NCBI RefSeq assembly: GCF_000718005.1
Contig: NZ_JODV01000011.1
Strand: one strand, 5' to 3'
Length of the DNA stretch: 64,000 nt
From: Actinoalloteichus_B caeruleus
Lineage (GTDB): Bacteria > Actinomycetota > Actinomycetes > Mycobacteriales > Pseudonocardiaceae
The position numbers and the translations under genes are program-made. Of the stretch, positions 8,317 through 17,241 are shown one piece after another (the first letter of the stretch is position 1; each line of letters opens with the position of its first letter). The notes under the pieces are model-generated. The model made no database searches and was not told the origin of the DNA. It saw nothing but the letters and a program-made list of their open reading frames with translations.

Positions 8317-9074
8317 CCCTGCTCGCCGTCGAACGGATCAAGCTCTTCTCCACCCGCTCGCCGTGGTGGTGCATGGTGGTCGCGGTCGGTCTCACCGTCG
8401 GGTTCACCGCCCTGATGTCGGGCTTCGCCAACGAGCAGGGCACGGTGACCGTCGGGTTCACCCAGTTCAGTTACCAGTTCGGGCTGATGGTGCTGATGGT
8501 GATGGCGGTGCTGGCCGTGACCACCGAGTACCGGTTCGGCACCATCCGCACCACCTTCCAGACGGCCCCCAACCGGGCCGCGGTCCTGACCGCGAAGGCA
8601 CTGCTGGTGGCGGTGCTCGCCGGGGTCGTCGCGCTCGCCGCGGCGTTCCTCTCCTTCTGGGTCAGCGACCTGCTGGCCACCAATTCGGACCTGAGCCTCT
8701 CCGGAGCGGACGCCTGGCGCAACGTGGCCGGTACCGGTCTGGTCGCCTTCCTCGCCGCCGTGCTCTCCGTCGCGGTGGGAATCCTGCTGCGCCAGTCGGC
8801 CGCCGCCGTGACGGTGGTCCTCGTGTGGCCGCTGCTGGTGGAGGGTCTCGTCTCGCTGATCCCGAGGATCGGCCAGGACATCCAGTCGTGGATGCCCTTC
8901 GTGGCAGCCCACCACTTCCTGTTCGGCGGGCAGCCCGACAGCGCGGAGGCCGCGATGATGATGGGCATGTCGGATGTCCCCTACGGCCCGTGGGCGGGCA
9001 TCGCCTACTTCGGTGCGATCTCGGTGGGCCTGTTCGTCGTCGCGGTCATCACCGCGAGCCGCCGCGACGCCTGA
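8313..9074 (+). CDS. ABC-2 type membrane subunit, copy 2
   Basis: 253 residues, about six hydrophobic helices, N-terminus MTLLAVERIKLFSTRSPWW parallel to copy 1, the shared block VTTEYRFGTIRTTFQ, and the same RRDA C-terminus. The ATG overlaps the stop of the ATPase gene (ATGA). Together the two genes form one exporter half-set. Whether copies 1 and 2 mix subunits is unknown. Confidence 0.86.
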   Translation: MTLLAVERIKLFSTRSPWWCMVVAVGLTVGFTALMSGFANEQGTVTVGFTQFSYQFGLMVLMVMAVLAVTTEYRFGTIRTTFQTAPNRAAVLTAKALLVAVLAGVVALAAAFLSFWVSDLLATNSDLSLSGADAWRNVAGTGLVAFLAAVLSVAVGILLRQSAAAVTVVLVWPLLVEGLVSLIPRIGQDIQSWMPFVAAHHFLFGGQPDSAEAAMMMGMSDVPYGPWAGIAYFGAISVGLFVVAVITASRRDA

Positions 9075-9208
9075 GCGGGCCGGTTCCGGCGGTCCTCCAC
9101 GGCCGGGTGGGCGACCCCGGATTCGTTTGGGAACCGCCCCGACCGGGGGAACCCCTTCATGAAGTGCTTGTTAACGCGATCGCGCTGACCGGCGCCCTCG
9201 TTCGGGAT

Positions 9209-9250
9209 ACCCGGGCTGCTCTGGATGGGGCAGCCCGGGTTTCTCCTTGT
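9209..9250 (+). terminator. intrinsic terminator after ABC operon
   Basis: Perfect 11-bp stem ACCCGGGCTGC (9209-9219) and GCAGCCCGGGT (9230-9240) with a 10-nt loop, followed by TTCTCCTTG. It closes the ABC copy 2 operon. Confidence 0.75.
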
Positions 9251-9441
9251 CCGGCCGATGGAAACGGAACCTTAACGAAGGGCCCTCCCGGGCTTCCGCG
9301 ATCGCGTCACCAGGCCCGAATGCCGCTAGTATCGAAGGTGAAATCAACTGGTGATATACACCGGAAGTACGTGAGGTCGGTATCCGGTCGAACATGGCTC
9401 GAAGCAGTAGCTGAACTCCTACCTGGGGGGCAGGAGGATCG

Positions 9442-10119
9442 ATGACAACGTTGCGACGCAAGCCTGACCCGCAAGAACGTGACGAGGACCCCACCCCGTT
9501 CGGCCCCGAGCGTCTCGTCTCCGGGGCAGGATGGGTTCCCCGACAGCAGCGGACGCCGCCGCGGTCGTGGAGCGACGACGCCGGGGACACCCTCGGCCCC
9601 ATCGAGCGATCGGTTCCGTGGCCAGAGCCGATGCCGGAACTGGAATGGTTCCTCGCGCTCGAGGGCAGCGCCGCCGACGGAGCGTCCGAACCCTCCGACG
9701 CCAGGAACTCCTGGGTGCACTGGGCATCGGAGGCCGAGGTGCTCGACCTGTACCGAGGGGCTCTGACCGCCGGCGGTGATCCACCGGCGCCGTGGTGGAT
9801 CCGCGCCATGCACATCGGGACCCTGGCGTCCAGGGCCGACGGTTTCGCACTGGAGGACGAGGTGCACGACGTCCTCTCCGAACGCCCGGGCTGGGTCTTC
9901 GTCCCCTGGGCCGGCAACGGAAGAAGCCCCTACTGGGAGTACACCCCCTCCGATGACGGTCGGGCCATCCAGCCCACCACGATCCTCTTCGGCGAACGGC
10001 ACCCCGGCTTCGTCCTGGTGCTGCCCGCCCACGGCGTCACCCCGACGCCGGTGCGACCCCTCGGCGGCGTCGCGGGTCTGGTCGAACGCCTCACCGAGAT
10101 CGGCTCCTGGCGGGTCTGA
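9442..10119 (+). CDS. uncharacterised soluble protein
   Basis: 225 residues; no family recognised. Start ATG 9442 has a strong ribosome site (CAGGAGGATCG). The first 55 residues are charged and Pro-rich, probably disordered. The remainder looks globular, with Trp-rich segments (WVHWASEAEVLDLYRG, near residue 95, and APWWIRAMHIGTL) and no membrane helix or signal peptide. It stands alone, after a terminator and before a gene-poor region. A partly symmetrical GGTGATATACACC lies upstream near 9350. Coding potential is supported by the ribosome site and normal acidic/basic balance; function is not inferable. Confidence 0.6.
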   Translation: MTTLRRKPDPQERDEDPTPFGPERLVSGAGWVPRQQRTPPRSWSDDAGDTLGPIERSVPWPEPMPELEWFLALEGSAADGASEPSDARNSWVHWASEAEVLDLYRGALTAGGDPPAPWWIRAMHIGTLASRADGFALEDEVHDVLSERPGWVFVPWAGNGRSPYWEYTPSDDGRAIQPTTILFGERHPGFVLVLPAHGVTPTPVRPLGGVAGLVERLTEIGSWRV

Positions 10120-11733
10120 CGCCGCCGGGAGTCCGCGCGCTCCACGCGCCTGCCCATCGCCGCGTGTCCTGGTCATGCCGCAGCAGCGCCGCTGCCGGCA
10201 GGCACCACCCCTTCGCCTCATCCTCCGCGCCGTCGTCGGCGTGGACGAGGAGCGTCGGTCCTTTCCCGACTCCCAGTGCCGTGCGCCGACCCGTCGGCCC
10301 GCGTCCGGGTTGGCCCCCGTGCGGCGGGCCGGCGTCGGTTGTTCCTTGGCAGGCGGGGTGCAACGGGTGGTGCCCTGCCGCCCCCGCCTGCCGGTCACCC
10401 CACCTCGGACTCCGGCCGCGCGCGACACGGCGGGTTGCCCGATCCGGGATGTGAGTGCGAGCGCGTCGGGGGGCGAGCGCGCTCACCTCAATGCGATGAA
10501 TCGCACAAGACAGTATGCCGCGCTACAACTTCCAGAAATGATCACCCGATAGGTGCCACTAGACACCCCGGTCGCGGGGGTGTCGCACGATCGGGGCCGC
10601 TCCTGACGGAGGCGGGCGCCACGAACGCCGTCCGCCCGCCGGTGGGGGCCGTGGAGTGGTGGGTGTGGCCAGCCGGTGAGCCCGTCGCCAGCGCGCACGC
10701 CGCTTCGGTACCACGGCGGCGCTCCGTCCACACCGGACTACCTGCTCCGGGTGGCCCGCGCGCTGCTCGGGCCGCGCCCCGCGCCGGTGGCGAGCGGAAG
10801 GTGAGCGGCTGGCCGGGGTCACGTGGCCGCCTCGCCGGATCCACCCCCCGCTGCCGGTGCGTGTCCCCGCTCGGCCATCCCACGCACCCTTCGCGGATCG
10901 CGCCGGCACGGACGGCTCGCCGGGGGAACGCCCGCGTGCGCCACCACCCGTCGCCGGTTCCGGCGGCCGCACGTCCCTGCCCTGGTGGCTCCCGGTAGAG
11001 GAGGACAGCGTGTCGAGCGACCGGCGCCAGGCGGACGGGAGGCGGCCAACCCCCGGCGCCCTCGCCGACCGCCGAGGTGGGGCTGGCCCGAGGGCGGACG
11101 ACCTGATGGGAACGGCGAGCCCGGCCGCCTGGCGGACGGGCCTCGCTCCCCCGACGGACCCCTCGGCCTTCGGGCCCGGTCGAGGCCGAGCGAGGAGGGG
11201 CCGGGGGTGCCGTGGCGACTCCTCGACCGGCCCCGGTGCGGGTCGGGTCCCGAGGCCGTGGCACCGGTGCTGATCCGCATGTCCTCGAGGTGGACCGCGC
11301 GCTCCGGTCGGGGGCGCCCCTGGTCCTCGCCGCGCGGCGGCTGACATCCCGAGGCGACCCACCACTTCCCACTCCTGGCTCCCGGGGCCGGTGCCGGACG
11401 CGGTGGCGCCGTCGGGCTGCCACCGGTGGTACCACCATTCCCGCGCCAGGCACCGGGTCGGTCGGCCCGGCGCTGGGACCGGGTGAACCCGTGCCGCCCC
11501 GGTGGTCGGCGAGGTGGTGCCCTCCGGTTCGGCCGCGGTGGGCGGTCCGTGAGACCGACGGCACCGCCCGTCCACCCGGTTCCAGCCCCGGAGCGGACGT
11601 GCGGGGACGGCGTCGCGACGGCGCGTGGGTTTGCGGGGCGCGGAGCGGCGGGCCCAGCCCGCCGTGGGCGCCCGCGCGACGGATGCCCACCCGTAGCCTG
11701 TGAACCGCACGACGTCAGGGAGGACTCGATTCG
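10120..11733. other. 1.6-kb stretch without a supported gene
   Basis: Open frames exist on both strands, but their translations are extremely Arg/Gly/Pro-rich and nearly free of acidic residues, as expected of non-coding high-GC DNA. A stem GACACCCC/GGGGTGTC (10562-10584) could be a terminator. Somewhat AT-richer DNA at 10490-10560 might hold a promoter. I see nothing else. Confidence 0.5.
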
Positions 11734-13875
11734 GTGCGTGAACTCGCCGTCGACTTCGGCACGTCCAACACGGTGGCCGCGGTACGCGCTTCTCCCCACG
11801 AGCGGCCCAGGCTGCTGGCGGTGGACGGCTGGCAGGTGCTCCCCTCCGCCGTGTGGCTGGCGCCGGACGGCGAGCTGGTGGTGGGGGTCGACGCCCAACG
11901 CCAGGCGCGACTGGACCCGACCCGCTACGAGCCGACGCCGAAGCTCCGCGTCGACGAGGTCGAGGTGCTGCTCGGCGACCGGGTGGTGCCCGTCGTCGAC
12001 CTGATCGCGGCGGTGCTGCGCAGGGTGGCGGGTGAGGCTCGGCGCCAGCTCGGCGGCGAACCGCACCGGGTCGTGCTGACCCACCCGGCCGACTGGCACC
12101 GGATCCGCCGGAACACCCTGCGGGCGGCGGCGAGGGCCGCCGGTTGGTCGGGGCCGGTCAGCCTCCTCGCGGAACCGGTCGCGGCGGCCGCCCACTTCGC
12201 CGAGGTGACCAGCCACGAGCGGGTCGTCCACCCAGGCCAGGCCCTGGCCGTCTTCGACATGGGCGGGGGTACGACGGACACGGCACTGGTCCACAGGGGA
12301 CGGGATGACGGGTGGCGGGTGCTGGCCGAGGCCGGGACACCGGATCTGGGCGGCGGGGACGTCGACCAGCTGCTGCTGGAGCACATCCGGTCCTCGGTCG
12401 GTCCTGACCGGCCGGAGTGGGGCGAGTTGGTCCGCCCCTCGGGTCCCGCCGCCCGTCGCGCGGCACGAGCACTCGCCGATGACGTCCGCGCCGGCAAGGA
12501 AGCCCTGTCCCGGTATCCGCAGACCGACATCCCCCTGCCGGACCCCCTGCCCGACGCCCACGTCACCCGCGCCGAGTTGGAGGGCCTCGTCCGTCCAAGG
12601 CTCGAACGCACCGTCGCGATGCTCGCCGGCACGGTGGGCACGGCCAGGTCTGACCTGGCCGGGGTCTTCCTCGTGGGTGGGGCGACCCGGATGCCGCTGG
12701 TCGCGACCATGATCGGGGAACGGCTCGGTGTGGTGCCCGTCGCGGTGGAGTCCCCGGAGAGCAGTGTCGCGCTCGGCGCGTTGACCACCCGCGCGGCCAG
12801 TGACTTCACCGAACCCGGAGCCCCGCTCGGCGAGGAACGTCCGCCCGAGGACGGCGATGCCGTGACGGCGGTGACCCGGGCTACCGGTACCGGTGAGGAG
12901 CCGACCCGTCGGCTGGCGGACGGGCCGGCGTCGGCCGGCCCCCGTGGCGCGGCGGGTGGGGCCGTCCCGCCGGGCGCCGAGGCGCCCACCCGGAGCATCC
13001 GCGCCGAGGACGGCCCGACCAGTCGGGTCACCGCGACGCCGGTCGGTGGGCACCCCGCCGTCGCGCCCGCCCAGCCGGCTCCGGACGCCGCCCCCACCGG
13101 CTACCCCGCGACGCGACCGGTCGACGCCAGTCGCGTCTACCGGGTGGACCAGGCCCCGTGGCAGCCAGCCCCACCCGCCCCGCGCGACCGGCGAGGCGGT
13201 CACCGCCGCGTCTGGTCGGTGGTGGCCCTGGTGGCCGTCGTGGTCGCCGTCGCGATCGCGGTGGTCCAGCTGTGGCCGGTGTCCGGCGACGACGTGTCCG
13301 GCCAGGACCCGGCCGGCCCCGGGGACGGCGGCAGGGCGACCGAGGGCCCACCCGGCACCACCTCCCGGGTGGCGGAGACCCGCACCCACGAGGCGGAGGA
13401 TCCAGCGAAGCCCGTCCCCGGTGGGCGGGTCGACCCGTCGGTCGGCGGGCTGTTCCGGGAGGAGGCGCTCCGGGACTTCGCCGGCTCCGCCGCCGCGGGT
13501 GCCGAGGAGTGCGCTCCGGCGGACATGCCGGTACTCGACATGGTCGTGGGGTCCGGGGACGCCGTGACCTGCGAGTACACCGTCGACGGGGTGGGTTGGA
13601 CGGTGACCTTCCTCTCCGGGAGCGGAGCCTGTGAGGTCGCGCTGCTCGCGAGCTCGCTCGGGGAGTCCCACGGCGCGGGCACCTGGTCCGGTGGTGGGTA
13701 CTCCGGTCGTTACCAGTTCGGCAGCCTGCCCGCCGGGGCCCCCGTGTCGGCGGCGCTCACCTACACGGCCGACGGAGAGCCGCTGTGCGGGGCGGTGGAG
13801 CCCTCCGGTGGAACGTCGGTCACTCCCGAACAGCTGGTCACCTTCTGGGAGGACAATGTGCGTCCGGTGGGGTGA
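11734..13875 (+). CDS. Hsp70-like ATPase fused to a TM helix and a C-terminal secreted domain
   Basis: 713 residues, start GTG 11734. Actin/Hsp70 nucleotide motifs are intact: phosphate-1 VDFGTSNTV at residues 6-14, phosphate-2 VFDMGGGTTDT near 175, and the adenosine motif FLVGGATRMP near 314. There is no DnaK substrate-binding domain. Instead residues about 360-490 are a Pro/Thr/Ala linker, residues 493-514 a single transmembrane helix, and about 200 residues follow outside, containing several cysteines (ECAP, CEYT, ACEV, LCGA) that could form disulfides. The predicted topology puts the ATPase in the cytosol and the Cys-containing domain outside, so it could pass a nucleotide-dependent signal or stabilise a cell-surface complex. 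Related membrane Hsp70-like proteins occur in actinomycetes, but their role is unclear. Confidence 0.8.
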   Translation: MRELAVDFGTSNTVAAVRASPHERPRLLAVDGWQVLPSAVWLAPDGELVVGVDAQRQARLDPTRYEPTPKLRVDEVEVLLGDRVVPVVDLIAAVLRRVAGEARRQLGGEPHRVVLTHPADWHRIRRNTLRAAARAAGWSGPVSLLAEPVAAAAHFAEVTSHERVVHPGQALAVFDMGGGTTDTALVHRGRDDGWRVLAEAGTPDLGGGDVDQLLLEHIRSSVGPDRPEWGELVRPSGPAARRAARALADDVRAGKEALSRYPQTDIPLPDPLPDAHVTRAELEGLVRPRLERTVAMLAGTVGTARSDLAGVFLVGGATRMPLVATMIGERLGVVPVAVESPESSVALGALTTRAASDFTEPGAPLGEERPPEDGDAVTAVTRATGTGEEPTRRLADGPASAGPRGAAGGAVPPGAEAPTRSIRAEDGPTSRVTATPVGGHPAVAPAQPAPDAAPTGYPATRPVDASRVYRVDQAPWQPAPPAPRDRRGGHRRVWSVVALVAVVVAVAIAVVQLWPVSGDDVSGQDPAGPGDGGRATEGPPGTTSRVAETRTHEAEDPAKPVPGGRVDPSVGGLFREEALRDFAGSAAAGAEECAPADMPVLDMVVGSGDAVTCEYTVDGVGWTVTFLSGSGACEVALLASSLGESHGAGTWSGGGYSGRYQFGSLPAGAPVSAALTYTADGEPLCGAVEPSGGTSVTPEQLVTFWEDNVRPVG

Positions 13876-13947
13876 GCGGAGGCGTTGGGCGCCGAACCCG
13901 CACCCGACCGGAGGACCAAGCGAGCAGGGAGAGGAGCGGTCGCAGCG

Positions 13948-14658
13948 ATGCCGGTGACCGAGCAGGCACCGCACCTGAGGAGGGTGGTCAGCTACGTCCA
14001 GCGGGGCGAGCGGATGACCACCGGACAGCAGCGTGCCTGGGACACGTACTGGGCCGAGCTGGGCAGGGACGGGGACGGCCTTCCCGACGGCCCGTTGGAC
14101 GTCGAGGGCTGGTTCGGCCGGTCCGCGCCGCTGATGCTGGAGATCGGCTCCGGGATGGGGGAGACCACCGCCCAGCTGGCCGCCGCCGAGCCGGAACTGA
14201 ACTACCTGGCCGTCGAGGTGTACAAGCCGGGGCTCGCCCAGCTGCTCCTGCGGTGCGAACAACACCAGGTCGGCACCCTGCGGGCGGTGCGGGGTGACGC
14301 GGTGCGGCTGCTGTCCTCGAACATCCCGGTGGACTCCCTCGGGGGAGCCCGGATCTTCTTCCCCGACCCGTGGCCGAAGAAGCGGCACCACAAGCGGCGG
14401 CTCGTGCAGCCGGAGTTCGTGCGGCTGCTGGCCTCTCGCCTCGCGCCGGGCGCGTTGCTGCACCTGGCGACCGACTGGGAGCACTACGCGGCCCAGATGA
14501 TGGCGGTGTGCTCGGCGGAACCGTCGCTGCGGAACCGGTACGCGGACGAACCGGGCGGGTGGGCTCCCCGGCCGGACTGGCGCCCGGTGACGAAGTTCGA
14601 GCAGCGGGCGACGGAGGAGGGCCGCGTCGTGCGGGACCTGTTCTTCGAACGGGTCTGA
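13948..14658 (+). CDS. trmB: tRNA (guanine-N7-)-methyltransferase
   Basis: 236 residues from ATG 13948 (GAGAGGAGCGG upstream). TrmB makes m7G46 in tRNA from S-adenosylmethionine. Visible are the SAM motif LEIGSGMGETT, the acidic loop AVEVYKPG, and the family hallmark FFPDPWPKKRHHKRRLV, followed by the C-terminal TKFEQRA (substrate-binding TxFExR-type motif). Length is normal for the family. It follows the Hsp70-like gene by 72 bp and may be cotranscribed. Confidence 0.95.
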   Translation: MPVTEQAPHLRRVVSYVQRGERMTTGQQRAWDTYWAELGRDGDGLPDGPLDVEGWFGRSAPLMLEIGSGMGETTAQLAAAEPELNYLAVEVYKPGLAQLLLRCEQHQVGTLRAVRGDAVRLLSSNIPVDSLGGARIFFPDPWPKKRHHKRRLVQPEFVRLLASRLAPGALLHLATDWEHYAAQMMAVCSAEPSLRNRYADEPGGWAPRPDWRPVTKFEQRATEEGRVVRDLFFERV

Positions 14659-14821
14659 GCCGGTCGGGATCACTCGAACCGGTCATCAAGTGTCGGGGTC
14701 CGGGCGACGAAAGGGATCACTCTTCGCAGGTCACCGCTCGAACGGGTGGCCCCGCTGCCCTGAGCAGGATGACCCGTCCGGCAGTGACGCGTGAACGGGG
14801 AGCCGAACTACGTTCCGGTCC

Positions 14822-16123
14822 GTGTCCGCCTCGCACCGGAACTCCGTGTCCTCGCCCCACCGCCCCCCGTCGGTCGCCGCGTCGCGGGCGGCGGTCGGGG
14901 CGGTCGTCCGCCTGGACCACCCGGCGGACCGCCCCCGGGCCGGCGATCGCGGTTCTCCCAGCCAGGTGACCCCGTCGGGCGGGGCGTTTGCCGGCCGGCC
15001 CCGGCGCCTCCTCGACGGCGGGGGTGAGGCCGCCCGTGACGAGCGGGTGGTCGCGGAGGCGGTCGCGTTCCTGCGGCTCCACCACGCGGGCCAGACCGAC
15101 CCGAGTGCCCTGTCGAGCAGGGTGGACCAGGTCAGGCGGGAGGTGGCCCGCACCGGCACCTACACCCACACCGGCGAGGAGTTGAGGTTCGGGGCCTGGC
15201 TCGCGCTCCGGGAAAGCGGCCACTGCCCCCCGGGAGTGGGCTGGCGGGACCTGGTGGTCAGGGACCTGCGCGTGGTGCGTGACCCGGCGGGTGTCGCCGC
15301 GGGCTGCGCGGACCACCTGCGGACGGCGGTCGTCCCCCCGTCTTCCCCGGCGGGCCGGGCCGGGGCCGGTGCCCCACCTCCCAGCGGTGGCCAGGTCAGG
15401 CCGGTGGTGACCGTGTTCGGGCCTGACCTCCCCGGTGAGCCGGCCGCGAGGGTGCACAACCTGGAGCTGGTCGGGTACGCGGGTTACGAGCGGTCCGGGG
15501 GCGCCGTCGTCGGGGACGCCCGGCATGTGGGGATCACCCGGTCGCTCGGTGGACTGGGCTGGCGACGTCCGCTGCGGCCGGGGCGGTTCGACCAGCTGCC
15601 GTTGGCGATCGCGTCCGGCGGGGCCAGCCCGATGCTTTTCGACGTCCCCCGGGACGCGGTGTACGAGGTGCCGCTCGAACATCCGGAGTGCGACTGGTTC
15701 CCGGAACTCGGGCTCCGTTGGCACGCGACGCGGGCCGTCACGGGACTGGCGCTGCGGGTCGGAGGCGTCGTCTACCCGGCCGCGCCGTTCAACACCCCTT
15801 ACGGGGCCTGGGAGATCGCGGCCAGGCTCGGGGCGGCGGCGGGGTTCGGGGCCGAGGCCGAGGTGGCGAGCCGGTGGGCTCGCGAGATGGATGCGGCCCC
15901 CGAACCCGGGCGGGGACTGGAGGAGCTGGAACGGGCGGTGGGGCACTCGTTCGCCGCGGCCGGCGTGGGCCTGGCGGGCCGGGTCGGGCCGGCGGAACGC
16001 CGGTGTTCGCGGCTCCGGGCCTGGCGCGGCTCGCGGGGCCCGGCGTGCTTCGTCGTGGAGCCGGACCGGCTGTTCGCTCTGCCGGGGCCGGGGACGGTGT
16101 CCGTCGCCCCGGCTCCCGGCTGA
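14822..16123 (+). CDS. divergent nitric oxide synthase oxygenase homologue
   Basis: Frame of 433 residues. From about residue 76 it aligns with bacterial NOS oxygenases: GTYTHTGEELRFGA, then RESGHCPPGVGWRDLVVRD with C135 in the position of the heme-ligand Cys, VGYAGYE, GRFDQLPL, the block EVPLEHPECDWF / LRWHA, and AAPFNTPYGAWEIAAR with E331 in the position of the Arg-binding Glu. Deviations: the Trp six residues before the heme Cys is Leu, CIGR is CPPG, FNGWYMGTEI is FNTPYGAWEI, and the C-terminal pterin/dimer segment (DHH-T-A and W-x-W in Bacillus NOS) is not recognisable. The first 75 residues have no counterpart, so the true start may be GTG 15047, which would put the Cys at residue 60. 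No reductase is adjacent, as usual for bacterial NOS. NO synthesis from L-Arg is possible but doubtful. Confidence 0.72.
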   Translation: MSASHRNSVSSPHRPPSVAASRAAVGAVVRLDHPADRPRAGDRGSPSQVTPSGGAFAGRPRRLLDGGGEAARDERVVAEAVAFLRLHHAGQTDPSALSSRVDQVRREVARTGTYTHTGEELRFGAWLALRESGHCPPGVGWRDLVVRDLRVVRDPAGVAAGCADHLRTAVVPPSSPAGRAGAGAPPPSGGQVRPVVTVFGPDLPGEPAARVHNLELVGYAGYERSGGAVVGDARHVGITRSLGGLGWRRPLRPGRFDQLPLAIASGGASPMLFDVPRDAVYEVPLEHPECDWFPELGLRWHATRAVTGLALRVGGVVYPAAPFNTPYGAWEIAARLGAAAGFGAEAEVASRWAREMDAAPEPGRGLEELERAVGHSFAAAGVGLAGRVGPAERRCSRLRAWRGSRGPACFVVEPDRLFALPGPGTVSVAPAPG

Positions 16124-16187
16124 TCGGCCGGCTCAGGAGGGGTGGTGAACCGTCGGGCGCGGGAGCCCCGTGCGGGGACCCGGCCGG

Positions 16188-16409
16188 TCACCGGGTGGAG
16201 AGGGAACCGTTGAGGACCAGGGCCTCCGGGCGGCGGCTGGCGCGGCGGGCACGCTCGGCGGTGTCGCGCCGGGCCGCCCGCTCCTCCTTCTCCTCGGCGC
16301 GCAGCGCCTGCCGCTCGGCGACGTCCGGCAGCACGGGGCTCAGCGCCATCAGCAGCAGCACGCCCAGCGCCAACAGGACGGCGGTCCAGGTGAAGGCCAT
16401 CGTGAGCAT
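16188..16409 (-). CDS. small single-pass membrane protein with charged helical tail
   Basis: 73 residues. Residues about 5-28 are one strong transmembrane helix (FTWTAVLLALGVLLLMALSP), and residues about 31-62 are a highly charged Arg/Glu/Ala helix that could be a coiled coil. ATG 16409 has GAGGAG six bases upstream, which supports a real gene. No family recognised; N-out/C-in topology is expected from the basic tail. Confidence 0.55.
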   Translation of the reverse strand: MLTMAFTWTAVLLALGVLLLMALSPVLPDVAERQALRAEEKEERAARRDTAERARRASRRPEALVLNGSLSTR

Positions 16410-16967
16410 CGTTGTCTCCTCGTCGTTCGGTGTGTTCCGTTGTCATGTCCCACTGTCGTCGCCGCGGCGGCTCGGCGAATCGGTCGATGAGCCGGGACCG
16501 CGCACCGATCGGCCGAGGGGGACTTCCCTGACCCCGAACCCCGAGGCGTTCCGGGGGCGGGCCGGCGGGGGAACCGGGGCGGAGGCCGTGGCCGCGAACG
16601 GCAGCGGGGCGGAGGCAGCCCGGAACCGGCTTCCGGCGGGGAGCCGGCGGTCGGCCCGTCCGCACCGGGCCGGATGGGCGCGTGGGAGGCCGCCAACGGC
16701 GTTCGACCGCCTCCCCGACGAAGCGTCGGCGAGAGGCCGGCTGGCGTCCCCCGGCCGACGGCGGCCGGACGGGTCGGTGTCACCGGCCGACCGGAGGTCC
16801 GCGTTCGCCGCCCGGGAGCGGGGGGCGGGGGCGATCGACGGCACCCGTCCGTAGCCTGGGACGCTGACTGGCCCGACCGGTCGCAGCCCACCCGGGAACG
16901 GGCCGGCGCTGGACCCGGGTCACCTGGTGCGGGCGCACCACACCGAGCGGAGCCGGGAGGTTGTCGG
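16410..16967. other. intergenic stretch, no supported gene
   Basis: About 560 bp between divergent small genes at 16409 and 16968. Frames here are low in acidic residues and lack ribosome sites. It must hold both promoters; no clear operator was seen. Confidence 0.4.
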
Positions 16968-17162
16968 ATGTCGAAGCGCCGAGAGGGTAGCGAGCCCACC
17001 GCCCGGCAGAGCACGATGTGCCACAACTGCGGTGGTCAGGGGCACCTGCTGGAGCCGGTGTGCGCGGTGATCGGCGGTTCGGGGCGGTCCCTGCCCCAGC
17101 TGCGACCGTGCCGGTGGTGCGGCGAGTCCGGTCGGGTACCGGGGCTCACCCCGCCCACCTGA
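16968..17162 (+). CDS. 64-residue zinc-finger protein with two CxxCxGxG-type repeats
   Basis: Start ATG 16968 after GGGAGG (7-nt spacing). The protein contains CHNCGGQGHL (Cys 18 and 21) and CRWCGESGRV (Cys 48 and 51), two CxxCxGxG-type knuckles like half of a DnaJ zinc-binding domain, so one structural zinc could be held between them. There is no J domain and no other DnaJ-type partner in the window. Likely a small cytosolic zinc-binding or protein/RNA-binding factor; function unknown. Confidence 0.6.
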   Translation: MSKRREGSEPTARQSTMCHNCGGQGHLLEPVCAVIGGSGRSLPQLRPCRWCGESGRVPGLTPPT

Positions 17163-17241
17163 GCTGGCCGGGCCACCGGACCCTGTCGGGCATTCCCGGT
17201 GCGCCAGCGCCCCCCGGTGCCGTCACACCGGACGGCCCCCG

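Noticed and set aside
10559..11710. Two overlapping 380-codon minus-strand frames in the gene-poor gap
   Set aside because: Almost no acidic residues, no ribosome site, no recognisable domain; composition fits non-coding DNA.
10819..14673. Very long minus-strand frame (1284 codons) opposite the Hsp70-like and TrmB genes
   Set aside because: Its translation is Arg/Gly/Pro-rich without motifs, while the plus strand carries well-supported families.
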